Part shown: positions 36,561 through 45,281 of the stretch, piece by piece
Layout of the letters: each line of letters starts with the position of its first letter
How positions within the stretch are numbered: position 1 is the first letter of the stretch
DNA from: Oceanobacter sp.
GTDB taxonomy: Bacteria > Pseudomonadota > Gammaproteobacteria > Pseudomonadales > Oceanobacteraceae
Reading direction: 5' to 3'
NCBI GenBank assembly: GCA_002733645.1
Contig: NVWL01000009.1
Span: forward strand, 1-64,000
Length of the DNA stretch: 64,000 nucleotides
Program-made: the position numbers and the translations under genes
Notes under the pieces: model-generated
What the model was told of the DNA's origin: nothing
The model's input: the letters and a program-made list of their open reading frames with translations, nothing else
Database searches by the model: none

Positions 36561-37676
36561 ATGCGCTTATTCGCGTTTATGACCATTATGATTGGTTCGT
36601 TTATTTTTGCGCCACTGCATGCTAATGACGCGGCGGAATCACTATCAAATATCGAATTATCGGCGCTGGTAATGAACCCAAAGCAGGCGTTACCGGCCCG
36701 TATTCAGGCCTTTAGACAGTTATATCCAGAGATGGATGGCACAGTAACTCGATCAATTTGCGTATGGGATCCAATTGGAAAAAATGGACCTATTTATAAC
36801 CTCGCCTTAGACCGTACGGCGCTCATGATGCAATTGGGAATGTTGATAGACCTGAAAGCCTATACCAATGAAGGTGTACTGACTGAAGATTTAAAAGCCG
36901 GGCAGTGTGACGCCGCTTTATTTACCGGGTTGAGGGCGCGTTCGTTTAATCGTTATACGGGCACGTTGGACGCTCTAGGCGCGTTGCCAGATTCAGAGCA
37001 TATGCATTTAATCATGCGTGCAATCACAAGCCCTAAAGCGGCGAGCAAAATGGTGGAAGGGCAATTTGTTGTTATGGGGTATGCGCCGCTGGGGGCGGTA
37101 TATCTATTTGTTAACGACCGTCGTATTAATACGTTAGCGGATGTAGCGGGCAAACGTTTTGCCGTAATGGATTATGATAATCAGCAAGTGAAAATGGTGG
37201 CACGCCTGGGTGCTCAACCTATTCCGACAGCGATTGTGAATATCGGTTCTAAGTTCAATAACCGTGGTGTTGATATTCTTCCAGCACCATTGGTGGCTTA
37301 CAGTGTGATGGAACTTTACAAAGGTTTAGGGGCTGACGGCGGAATTATTTCTTACCCTTTTTTCCAAATGACGCTACAACTTGTGGGGCACACTGATCAG
37401 TTTCCAAAAGAGTTTTCTCAGCTGGTGCGAGAAGAGTTAATGGATCTGTACTTTGATATCGAAACGGTTGTAAATGCTCAAATTGGGGAGATACCTCAAC
37501 GGTTGTGGATTCCCGTTCCGGAAGAAAAAATGACCGAATATCAATCAATTATGCAAAGTGCAAGAATCACATTACGGGATGAGGGGTATTACGACCCTGA
37601 TATGTTGAGCTTGGCGAGAAAGGTTCGCTGTAAGTTTTCCCCTACCAGTTTTGAGTGTACAAACCCGGTAGAATAG
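36561..37676 (+). CDS. putative periplasmic solute-binding-like protein (TRAP-like family)
   Basis: A 371-residue exported protein: signal peptide MRLFAFMTIMIGSFIFAPLHA, then a two-lobed solute-binding-like sequence with INTLADVAGKRFAVMDYDN, ILPAPLVAYSVMELYKGLG and GGIISYPFFQMTLQLVGH, which resemble the DctP-type consensus. No TRAP or ABC membrane gene is adjacent, so it may be an orphan sensor or a member of a putative solute-binding family of marine bacteria. ATG 36561 is preferred because it starts the signal peptide; the frame is open from 36525. Confidence 0.7.
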   Translation: MRLFAFMTIMIGSFIFAPLHANDAAESLSNIELSALVMNPKQALPARIQAFRQLYPEMDGTVTRSICVWDPIGKNGPIYNLALDRTALMMQLGMLIDLKAYTNEGVLTEDLKAGQCDAALFTGLRARSFNRYTGTLDALGALPDSEHMHLIMRAITSPKAASKMVEGQFVVMGYAPLGAVYLFVNDRRINTLADVAGKRFAVMDYDNQQVKMVARLGAQPIPTAIVNIGSKFNNRGVDILPAPLVAYSVMELYKGLGADGGIISYPFFQMTLQLVGHTDQFPKEFSQLVREELMDLYFDIETVVNAQIGEIPQRLWIPVPEEKMTEYQSIMQSARITLRDEGYYDPDMLSLARKVRCKFSPTSFECTNPVE

Positions 37677-37828
37677 TCGCCCCAATGGAGAGACTAGTTC
37701 TCTCAGGTTTACCTTCTTTAATGTGCTTGCTGTTCGGCTGTGCCTTAAAGCAGTCATTAAATATAAGTAACAACAGTTTGGTTAATGTCACTCCCAGTCT
37801 CAGTCTCTGCCTAGGAGTGACCCCAAAT

Positions 37829-38557
37829 TCACAAAGATTTAATTGTATTCAGCATTTCAGCGTAGTTGGCTTGTTGTTCAGGATGTTGAAGCATGGCTCT
37901 TAGCACTGACGTGATACCGGCAACCTTGACCACGTTTAATGCATTACCATAAGCGTTGTCGGCCATCCCCTGAAGTGCAGAAATATAGGCTTCCATGGTT
38001 TGTTGTACCGCATGGTTAAACTGTTCGGCGGAGCCTAGATTGCACTCTAGGGCAAATTTTACGGCGTCTTCGATTTGGTTGTTTAGTGTGCCTTCGGCCG
38101 TGTCTAATTGCTCAACCACCGCATTTTTTAATACATCGTTGCTGGCTTTAACTTTGGCGGCAATCTGCTCGGCTTCTGCTGAGGGGGTCTTTGCGCTGGC
38201 AGCATTAGCCTTAGGTGTCTCATTCACTTCATGGGTGGCAGGCGTTTTCTTTGTTGCTGCTTCGGACGTTTTATCGGCATCTTTATCTGCTTTTCCCACT
38301 ATCTCATCCACCGCTTGTGCAGTAGCGGCGGTATTCACTGTGTAAAGCTGCATCACTCCTTGTGTGGTCGCTGCCTGAAGTGTCACATTCATTTGATTTT
38401 GAGCATTGGCGGCATTGTGAGCGGCATTCGATAACGCCTGTGCCGTGGCTTGATACAAGTTTCCCATTGCCATGGCGGGTGCTTCGGCAAGGACTTTTAC
38501 ATTTGCTTGTGTGACAGAGTCTGTAATTTGATCGTTGACGGACGTCGGGAAGGCCAT
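37829..38557 (-). CDS. RebB-domain (R-body family) protein with long C-terminal extension
   Basis: A 242-residue protein. Residues about 1-75 carry the RebB signature: FPTSVNDQITDSVTQANVK, then VLAEAPAMAMGNLYQATAQ and ALSNAAHNAANAQNQMN, which are almost consensus for R-body structural proteins of Caedibacter, Azorhizobium and marine proteobacteria. A Lys/Ala/Thr-rich linker (about 85-140) leads to a helical C-terminal part (about 140-242). Classical RebA/RebB are about 105-120 residues and come as several adjacent paralogues; here there is a single, fused gene. R-bodies are coiled protein ribbons that can unroll and rupture membranes. No regulator lies beside it. Confidence 0.85.
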   Translation of the reverse strand: MAFPTSVNDQITDSVTQANVKVLAEAPAMAMGNLYQATAQALSNAAHNAANAQNQMNVTLQAATTQGVMQLYTVNTAATAQAVDEIVGKADKDADKTSEAATKKTPATHEVNETPKANAASAKTPSAEAEQIAAKVKASNDVLKNAVVEQLDTAEGTLNNQIEDAVKFALECNLGSAEQFNHAVQQTMEAYISALQGMADNAYGNALNVVKVAGITSVLRAMLQHPEQQANYAEMLNTIKSL

Positions 38558-38643
38558 GTGATTATTCCTTTAATAAAAATTGTGGGCGAAGCTCATTTTG
38601 GGGTCGTAACTACTTATTACCTTATGGCGCAAGGAGGTGAATA

Positions 38644-38695
38644 TCAATGACATACGAGGCCTGAATGGAGACACGTGAGAACCGAATGTCATTGA
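38644..38695. repeat. inverted repeat between the flavoprotein and RebB-domain genes
   Basis: Arms TCAATGACATACG (38644-38656) and CGAATGTCATTGA (38683-38695) pair 12 of 13, with a 26-nt loop. It lies downstream of the minus-strand flavoprotein and 87 bp upstream of the RebB gene on the same strand. There is no T run after it, so it is not a classical terminator; it could be an operator or a leader hairpin. Confidence 0.55.
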
Positions 38696-38716
38696 GCTTT
38701 ATGCCTTAGTCTTCAG

Positions 38717-38755
38717 CCACCGTACTAAGCCATCGTACTAAGCCATCGTACTAAG
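38717..38755. repeat. 13-bp tandem repeat across a stop codon
   Basis: Three copies of CCA(C/T)CGTACTAAG at 38717-38729, 38730-38742 and 38743-38755. The repeat encodes the last residues of the minus-strand flavoprotein and includes its TAG stop. Because 13 is not a multiple of 3, loss or gain of a unit would change the C-terminal frame. Confidence 0.85.
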
Positions 38756-40020
38756 CCCTCACCAGCGCGTTTCCCCGTCGCAAAACATGCAGTCAGAAGA
38801 TACCCGCCGGTTGGCGCTTCCCAGTCAATCATTTCACCCGCGACAAATACTCCGGGTAACTGGTTCAGCATTAGATCGTTATTAACGGCATTAAAAGTCA
38901 CACCGCCTGCACTGCTGATAACTTCGTCGATGGGGCGTGTTGTTGTTGGGCGGATCGGCATGGCTTTTATCGCAGCGGCCAATGCCGCAGTGTCGTTGTT
39001 GTCCAGATGAGGGCAACACTCTTTGAGCATGGCATTGGTGATGGCGGGTAGATTTAGTTTTTTGCGCAGTACATTGGCGAACGACATGCCCTTGCGTGGC
39101 TGTTCTAATTTTTTTTGAATCTGTTCTTTACTTAAATGTGGTAGCCAATCGAGTAAAAACTCGGCAGATGTGTTGTTAGATGAATCAGATTTTTTAATCT
39201 CAATTAAATCACGCAGTGGCGCACTGATGGCGTAAATCAAACTGCCTTCAATGCCGTAATCACTAATCACAAATTCGCCTTTTCTGTACCAGTGCTCACC
39301 ATTGGGTGTGGTGATAGATACAGCAATATTTTTAAGCGGCGTGCCTGCAAAGCGCTCACGAATAAAATCACTCCAGGGCACGTCAAATCCACAGTTACTG
39401 GGTTTTAATGGTGCGACATCAATACCCGCACTTTTCATTGGCTGGCACCATGCTCCATCCGATCCAAGCCTTGCCCAGCTGGCTCCACCTAACGCGAGAA
39501 CAACACCGTCGAACTGGTGAATGTGCTCGCCCTTTGGAGACGTAAATACCCAACCTTCGCTAGGTGCGTTGTTCTGCCAGCCAGTCCAGCGATGTCGAGG
39601 ATGAAAGGTTACGCCGTTGCTGCGCATTCGTTGAAGCCATTTGCGCAATAAGGGCGCGGCTTTCATATCGGTTGGGAACACACGTTGTGAGCTGCCTACA
39701 AAGGTATCGACACCCAGCTCATGAATCCACTCGCGCAGTGCCAGTGGCGGTAGTTCATCGAGTATTGGCTTAAGCGCGGTTTGTGCACTGCCATAGCGTG
39801 TTATTAGCGTGTCGTAATCTTCCGCGTGGGTAATATTCATCCCACCAATGCCTGCGAGTAAAAATTTACGTGCGACACTCGGCATAGTGTCGAAGACATC
39901 CACTTGATAACCCGCCAGCGACATTTTATCCGCGGCCATTAATCCCGCAGGGCCAGCACCAATCACAGCAATACGCCGACTTTCGTTTCGAGTTGGAGTG
40001 TTGGCGGATGTGGTGGTCAT
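38725..40020 (-). CDS. HI0933/TIGR03862-type NAD(P)/FAD-dependent flavoprotein
   Basis: A 431-residue flavoprotein of the HI0933/YhiN-like family. FAD motif IAVIGAGPAGLMAADKM, then the family marker ARKFLLAGIGGMNITH, GGASWARLGSDG and the C-terminal GVFVAGEMIDWEAPTGGY block are present. The reaction is unknown; family members are predicted oxidoreductases. The ATG at 40020 is chosen since a further N-terminal extension to 40083 looks non-coding. The C-terminus is encoded by a 13-bp tandem repeat. Confidence 0.88.
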   Translation of the reverse strand: MTTTSANTPTRNESRRIAVIGAGPAGLMAADKMSLAGYQVDVFDTMPSVARKFLLAGIGGMNITHAEDYDTLITRYGSAQTALKPILDELPPLALREWIHELGVDTFVGSSQRVFPTDMKAAPLLRKWLQRMRSNGVTFHPRHRWTGWQNNAPSEGWVFTSPKGEHIHQFDGVVLALGGASWARLGSDGAWCQPMKSAGIDVAPLKPSNCGFDVPWSDFIRERFAGTPLKNIAVSITTPNGEHWYRKGEFVISDYGIEGSLIYAISAPLRDLIEIKKSDSSNNTSAEFLLDWLPHLSKEQIQKKLEQPRKGMSFANVLRKKLNLPAITNAMLKECCPHLDNNDTAALAAAIKAMPIRPTTTRPIDEVISSAGGVTFNAVNNDLMLNQLPGVFVAGEMIDWEAPTGGYLLTACFATGKRAGEGLVRWLSTMA

Positions 40021-40181
40021 GATGATGAGCCTTTGATTTTTAGAGCGAACAAGCCCGCCATTATACGCACTTAGGTGTGACAATGTGTCGCATGGTAGAG
40101 GCGGCGGTCATGCCCTATTCTTCGCACCATTCTAAGGCGACCTTCTTGCCTGCCTGATGGCTTATATAAATGGATCTATTT

Positions 40182-41048
40182 ATGAACTTACGCAGTATTT
40201 CTTTGGCGCTTACCGCTTTTTTATTAACCGCCTGTGGTGGCAGTGATGATGAAATGACCGTGACTAAAGATATTAGTCTTAATGTCTCTGCCGTGGTGGG
40301 GGCAGCTTCAGTGGCGTGTGGCGAATTAACCGACGTACTGGTGGGTACTGGCAACGAAGGTAACGGTAGCGCCCCGGACATTAAAGATTTCCGTTTGTAT
40401 GTGTCAGAGATTCAAGTCGCGACTGACAGCGGCGAATTTGTTGATCTTGAATTAACCCCAAACGACTGGCAGCACGATAATGTAGCTTTGCTCGATTTTG
40501 AAGACGCAACCTCCAGTTGTGCCAGCGGTACTTCTGCCACGAATACAACCATTGATGGCACACTCGAAGGTCTAAGTTCTGATGAATACACTCGTGTGCG
40601 GTTTACAATTGGTGTGCCTGAAGCATTGAACCACCTTGATCGCACCACGGCGGTGTCACCTCTAAATATTGATGGCATGACGTGGAGTTGGGCGGGTGGT
40701 TACAAACACATGCGCTTAGACGTTGATGGTTGGAATATCCACTTAGGCACCACAGGTTGCTCACTTGATGATAATAATGACAATCTCGATTGCAGCAGTG
40801 CACGCCCTAATCGTCCGGTGTACACCTTTGAAAATATAGATACAGAATCAAGCGCTATCGTCTTTGATTACGCCGCTTTGGTTGAAGATTCAGACATCAC
40901 CACAGATGCCGGTGGCGCGCCGGGATGTATGTCGGGTGCGGCAGATCCAGAGTGTGCTGCCTTGTTTACTAACCTTGGTTTGGACGTAACCACCGGTGAG
41001 TGTGCCAGCGAAGGATGTGACTCGCAGAACTGGGTACGTTTTGAATAA
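40182..41048 (+). CDS. MbnP family copper-binding lipoprotein (metallo-mystery pair)
   Basis: A 288-residue predicted lipoprotein with lipobox FLLTACGG after a short signal peptide (start at ATG 40182; ATG 40170 also in frame). The C-terminal half has the four-Cys tail typical of the metallo-mystery pair family: GCMSGAADPECAALFTNLGL and GECASEGCDSQNWVRF. Trp-rich MTWSWAGGYKHMRLDVDG precedes it. In Methylosinus MbnP binds copper after partner MbnH oxidises a Trp to kynurenine. The partner gene follows immediately, its likely TTG start overlapping this stop. Confidence 0.88.
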   Translation: MNLRSISLALTAFLLTACGGSDDEMTVTKDISLNVSAVVGAASVACGELTDVLVGTGNEGNGSAPDIKDFRLYVSEIQVATDSGEFVDLELTPNDWQHDNVALLDFEDATSSCASGTSATNTTIDGTLEGLSSDEYTRVRFTIGVPEALNHLDRTTAVSPLNIDGMTWSWAGGYKHMRLDVDGWNIHLGTTGCSLDDNNDNLDCSSARPNRPVYTFENIDTESSAIVFDYAALVEDSDITTDAGGAPGCMSGAADPECAALFTNLGLDVTTGECASEGCDSQNWVRFE

Positions 41049-42216
41049 TCGGTTCGTATTGAATAAACCAGCGTCATTTTTAATTATACTTTTGTTGTTA
41101 TTAAGCGGCTGTCGAGAATCCTCTTTCGACAGCAACTTAGAGCAAAATGTCGATGATGCGTCACTATTGCGTTTAAGTGCGCAGGGTGGTTTTGTGCTGC
41201 CCGCCATTCCTGAAGAAAACCCTATCTCTGATGCTAAGATTACCTTAGGTCGCCACCTTTTTTATGACACACGTTTGTCGGGTAATGAAACCCAAAGCTG
41301 TGAATCCTGCCATGAACAAGCGCTGGCATTTACCGATGGTAAAGCGCTGCCGCAGGGGTCTATGGGGCACACCTTAGTGCTCAACTCTCAAACGTTAACC
41401 AACGTTGCCTATAACGGCAGTTATACATGGTGGAACCCAATATTAATTCGAATGGAAGATCAGCTCTTTATTCCAATGACGGGCGATGATCCTGTAGAGC
41501 TAGGTATTAATGACGCCAACACTCAAGCGGTACTTCAGCGTTTTCGTGACGATGACAATTACCAAAGCCTTTTCTCTCAGGCCTTTCCTGATGACAGTGA
41601 TCCATTCTCCTTGGTGAATGTGAACTTCGCGCTGGCTTCGTTTACGCGCTCGCTCATTTCTGATCGCTCTGCGTTTGATAAAGGCGAGATGTCAGAGTCT
41701 GCTCGTCGCGGAGAGGCATTATTTTTCTCAGAGAAGATGGAGTGCTTTCATTGTCATAATGGCTTTAATTTTTCCAGTTCAACGGTTACTGAGAATACCC
41801 GCTTTCCGGAGCGCGTATTTTTTAATAATGGCCTTTATAACTTAAATAGTAATGGCAGTTATCCTGATGCCATTCAGGGCAAGTTTAAAGTGACGAATGA
41901 TTGGAACGACATGGGGGCATTTCGTCCACCGACCTTGCGTAACATCGAGCTAACTGCACCCTATATGCACGATGGGTCAATCGCGACATTAGGTGAGGTA
42001 CTTGATATGTATGCTGCCGGTGGTCGCAACATAGAAAGTGGAGAGTTTTCCGGCGATGGCCGTCTTAATCCGTTTAAAAGCGATTTTGTCAGTGGGTTTG
42101 AAATGACCCCAGAAGAAAAACAAGATTTGCTTAATTTTTTATTTAGCCTCACAGATAACGAGTTTATTACCGATCCTCGTTTTTCAAATCCATTTCCTTC
42201 GGAGTTAAGTGAGTGA
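41041..42216 (+). CDS. MbnH-like di-heme cytochrome c peroxidase family protein
   Basis: A roughly 391-residue lipoprotein with two c-type heme sites: CESCH about residues 87-91 and CFHCH about 235-239, in the bacterial di-heme peroxidase (MauG/MbnH) fold. The signal is LIILLLLLSGC. Other blocks are LGRHLFYDTRLSGNETQSC, FTDGKALPQGSMGHTLVLNS and PPTLRNIELTAPYMHDGS. MbnH-type enzymes use H2O2-derived high-valent heme to oxidise Trp on the paired MbnP. The start is uncertain: TTG 41041 overlaps the mbnP stop and TTG 41059 gives the shortest signal peptide. The next gene overlaps by 4 nt. Confidence 0.88.
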   Translation: MNNRFVLNKPASFLIILLLLLSGCRESSFDSNLEQNVDDASLLRLSAQGGFVLPAIPEENPISDAKITLGRHLFYDTRLSGNETQSCESCHEQALAFTDGKALPQGSMGHTLVLNSQTLTNVAYNGSYTWWNPILIRMEDQLFIPMTGDDPVELGINDANTQAVLQRFRDDDNYQSLFSQAFPDDSDPFSLVNVNFALASFTRSLISDRSAFDKGEMSESARRGEALFFSEKMECFHCHNGFNFSSSTVTENTRFPERVFFNNGLYNLNSNGSYPDAIQGKFKVTNDWNDMGAFRPPTLRNIELTAPYMHDGSIATLGEVLDMYAAGGRNIESGEFSGDGRLNPFKSDFVSGFEMTPEEKQDLLNFLFSLTDNEFITDPRFSNPFPSELSE

Positions 42217-43388
42217 ATCGTTTAGTCACCGTGTGTTCCTTTATAGCATTCGCATGCTGCGCTTTGCCCACTCACGTATCCGCTCACAGCATGGACCCAA
42301 GTGCCCCTTGGGCGGTAGATGTCGTGATGGGCTATCAGGACGCCGTGCAGCCGGTAACGCTAGGCTTTCTACCAACGATTTCGCATACCGAAGCCGCAGG
42401 CGTGTCGCTGCGTCATGTGGATATTGCCCGCAGCTTCTTTTTAGACGAACACAATGTCTACAGCCGAGTGACGCTGGCGGCCCACGGCGGTGAAGTCACC
42501 GTGGATGAAGCCTTTGCGACAAAAACGCTGAGCCCTGCTTGGTCACTGACGATTGGGCAAGTGATGCCGAGTCTGGGTTTATACAATAATCAGCATGAAC
42601 ATCGCTGGATCTTGAATGATCTCCCTTTGGTTTACGGCGCACTTTGGGGCGGTCAAATGTCGGAAGGTGCGGTGTTGGCGACGTGGTCGCTTGACCATGA
42701 CTCTTCTTGGGCGCTCACCCAAAAAGTTGGTCTATATTCAACCCAAGCCTTTAATACGCAAGGTAATAGTGGCGCGATAATGTGGAATAACCAATTTACC
42801 TATCATGCAGGTTCAGTATCGGCAACGCTATTAACCGATGTGTATTTCGCCAGTTTACATGAACGAGGGATGAATTTATTTTCCACTGATCCCACGCAGC
42901 ACAGCCATAGCTCAACATACACAGACACTTTTGACGGCACATTATGGCAAGCGAATGCCGCTTTATCGTTGCGTTGGCATTCGAACTACGGTGAACTGAC
43001 CCTTAACAGTGAATATCAAACACGCCGCGACGATGGTGAGTTAAGTAGTGTGCAAGGTGAAACCCTTGATGCTACTGGTGATATCCGTCTGGATAGTTGG
43101 GGTGCATTTACGGAATTAAGCTGGGCTGGCCACTCGGGTTTATTATTGGCTGTACGCCAACAAACCCTTGGTAGCCAAGTCGAGCTAAATAATTTAGCGA
43201 CTAATGATTTGGAAACTTCAGTACTGAACAATCCCGAAGGTACTCTCAATGGTTTTAGCTGGATGTTTGGGTATTACTTTACTGACAGTGGTAACACTAA
43301 GATCAAAGTGCAGTTTAATGATGTTGATGGTTGGGCCAGTGTTGGCCCAGAATGGTCTGCGGTATTACAACAAGGTTATCGCTTTTAA
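42213..43388 (+). CDS. outer-membrane beta-barrel protein linked to MbnP/MbnH
   Basis: A 391-residue exported protein: signal peptide ending THVSAHS, then amphipathic strand repeats (WSLTIGQVMPSLGLYNNQH, LTLNSEYQTRRDDGELS) and the C-terminal aromatic residue (LQQGYRF) required for Bam insertion. Start is GTG 42213, overlapping the stop of the MbnH-like gene. No porin subfamily was recognised. Its co-occurrence with the copper pair suggests a channel for metal or another small ligand; a His-rich motif NNQHEHRW and SMDPS near the N-terminus could touch metal. Confidence 0.7.
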   Translation: MNRLVTVCSFIAFACCALPTHVSAHSMDPSAPWAVDVVMGYQDAVQPVTLGFLPTISHTEAAGVSLRHVDIARSFFLDEHNVYSRVTLAAHGGEVTVDEAFATKTLSPAWSLTIGQVMPSLGLYNNQHEHRWILNDLPLVYGALWGGQMSEGAVLATWSLDHDSSWALTQKVGLYSTQAFNTQGNSGAIMWNNQFTYHAGSVSATLLTDVYFASLHERGMNLFSTDPTQHSHSSTYTDTFDGTLWQANAALSLRWHSNYGELTLNSEYQTRRDDGELSSVQGETLDATGDIRLDSWGAFTELSWAGHSGLLLAVRQQTLGSQVELNNLATNDLETSVLNNPEGTLNGFSWMFGYYFTDSGNTKIKVQFNDVDGWASVGPEWSAVLQQGYRF

Positions 43389-43477
43389 ATCGGTTTTCTG
43401 GGGTTTGTTGTTAAGGTTGCGGTAAACTGTGCTTTCCATGAGTTCATCAGACATTTTATTACGACGCGGATATTTAC

Positions 43478-44593
43478 ATGCTCTTACTGTTATTAATGAG
43501 CCTCACGCGAGGCAAGCGCCCCTCGTTTTTTATTGTCGCGATTTTTTTGCTGTCTGAGATTTTATTGGTTAACGCACTGATTGCTGTGAATGGGGCTGCC
43601 ACGAATCCGTTCAGTGCTGTACTTCTTATCCCGACCGTATTGGCGTTTATGTTGTTGCCTTATGCTTATGCGGCATTACTTTTATTGGTGAGTGTGGCGG
43701 CACAGGCGTCGCAACTATTATTGTTGTCCGAGCATGCGCATCATCATAACGCCAATATGGTGGATCACTCTCAAGCTATGATTGCAGGCTTTGTGATTAC
43801 CAGCGTGTTGATTGCGGTGATCGTGGTGTATTTTCGCCGTCAGATTGCGCGCCGCGAGCGTGATTTACAACAGCTGCGCGAGCGTCAATTGCGTGACGAG
43901 CAATTATTAGCCATAGGCACAGCGGCCGCACAATTTACGCATGATGTGGCCACACCGGCTCAGTCAATTAAGTTTCTGCTGGAAGAGGCCAATGAAGATG
44001 CTCACCCGCCAGCTTGGCTTGCCCCATTGAATATACAATTCCAGCGTATACAAAATCACCTACAAGACTGGCGTTTAATTGCTGATGATATTCGTGCGCA
44101 GCGCCTTCATGAATATAAAGAAGTTGAATTATGGAAAAGTATTAAACAACTGCTTTTAGTGGCTCGTCCGGAGGCCTCGGTGCAATGGCATCGAGATGAT
44201 GCGGATTATCTGTATACCTTATCCGCCGATCGAACACTGTTACCGGCCGTGATTAGTGTCATTATTAACTCGTGTGAGGCAGCGGCAAAAACAGACGATA
44301 ATACCGTACATGTTGTAAGTAAATTAGAGCATTCGCGTTGGCAGTTAAGTATCCGTAATCGAATCAGTAGCCAAGATAAAAACGTGTTAGAGCAGCTTGG
44401 CCAGCAATTGGTGCAAAGCAATAAAAGTTTAGATTCTGACACTGGCGTGATATTGGGCATGGGCGCAGGTGCGGTGATCAGCAACGTCACCATTGAGAAA
44501 TTTGGAGGGCACGTACGCTGGGAAAAGCAGCAAGATGAATACGAGCAAGAAAGTATTTTAACGACGATAGAACTCCCGGTAACGCGGCAATGA
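43478..44593 (+). CDS. RegB/PrrB-like sensor histidine kinase
   Basis: A 371-residue membrane histidine kinase. The N-terminal third (about 1-125) has four or so hydrophobic helices and contains GAATNPFSAVLL, which matches the quinone-binding GGxxNPF motif of RegB/PrrB redox sensors. The DHp phospho-site is AAQFTHDVATPAQS, and the ATP-binding domain has INSCEAA and the glycine-rich GVILGMGAG end. The redox-active Cys of RegB was not seen. It overlaps the response-regulator gene by 4 nt and follows the copper-protein cassette. Confidence 0.88.
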   Translation: MLLLLLMSLTRGKRPSFFIVAIFLLSEILLVNALIAVNGAATNPFSAVLLIPTVLAFMLLPYAYAALLLLVSVAAQASQLLLLSEHAHHHNANMVDHSQAMIAGFVITSVLIAVIVVYFRRQIARRERDLQQLRERQLRDEQLLAIGTAAAQFTHDVATPAQSIKFLLEEANEDAHPPAWLAPLNIQFQRIQNHLQDWRLIADDIRAQRLHEYKEVELWKSIKQLLLVARPEASVQWHRDDADYLYTLSADRTLLPAVISVIINSCEAAAKTDDNTVHVVSKLEHSRWQLSIRNRISSQDKNVLEQLGQQLVQSNKSLDSDTGVILGMGAGAVISNVTIEKFGGHVRWEKQQDEYEQESILTTIELPVTRQ

Positions 44594-45156
44594 ACAGCGT
44601 AAAGCGTGATGACATCCAAACGCTGATTATCATTGATGACGACGATACTTTCCGCGAAGTATTGCAGCGGCGATTAGCACAGCATACTGACTATCAAGTT
44701 CAGGCGTATGCATCATCCCGAGATGCGTTGGCAGTAGACCCTCCGTCATCCACGCATGTCGTGCTGTTGGACATGATGCTCGAAGATGAGTCAGGCTTAG
44801 ACGCCATCATTGCCGTGAAGCAACATTTTTCTCCGGCTCACCTTATCATGCTGACGGGCTACGCCAGTATCGCTACCACAGTAGAAGCTATGCGTCGTGG
44901 GGCCACTGATTACATTGCTAAACCCGTTGGCCTACATGAATTAATTCAGCGCATCAGCGGTGGTGCAGTGATCGACTTAGGTTCGCAAACGTTAGAAGAA
45001 GCCAAGCCGATGACACCTGCGCAAGTAGAGTGGGAGCACATCCAGCGAGTGTTACTAGAGAATGAAGGCAATATCAGCGCCACGGCTGAAGCGCTGGGAA
45101 TGCATCGTCGCAGTCTACAGCGTAAGTTGCAAAAGCACTCTCCAAGTAAGAAGTAA
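44590..45156 (+). CDS. RegA/PrrA/ActR-like response regulator
   Basis: A 188-residue response regulator. The receiver domain (about 10-125) has the acidic pocket LIIIDDDD, phospho-Asp in VVLLDMMLEDESGL, and the Lys in YIAKPVG. The C-terminal helix-turn-helix (about 140-185; ENEGNISATAEALGMHRRSLQRKL) is of the Fis/RegA type. Together with the kinase it forms a redox two-component pair that in other proteobacteria controls respiration and metal-dependent genes. Confidence 0.93.
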   Translation: MNSVKRDDIQTLIIIDDDDTFREVLQRRLAQHTDYQVQAYASSRDALAVDPPSSTHVVLLDMMLEDESGLDAIIAVKQHFSPAHLIMLTGYASIATTVEAMRRGATDYIAKPVGLHELIQRISGGAVIDLGSQTLEEAKPMTPAQVEWEHIQRVLLENEGNISATAEALGMHRRSLQRKLQKHSPSKK

Positions 45157-45281
45157 CCAATAGCCAAGCAACAAATAGCGCTATACTGTTAATATATATT
45201 TTCTGTTCATTGCTTGTGTCTTGACGTTGCCGTGCTTTCACGCCATCTTGTGGAGATTCTCGCCTGATCTTGGTTGTTATA

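Noticed and set aside
37685-37903. Plus-strand frame starting MERLVLSGLPSLMCLLFGC, lipoprotein-like
   Set aside because: It runs into the 3' end of the RebB-domain gene on the opposite strand, has no ribosome site and loses any signal-like character after the first 20 residues.
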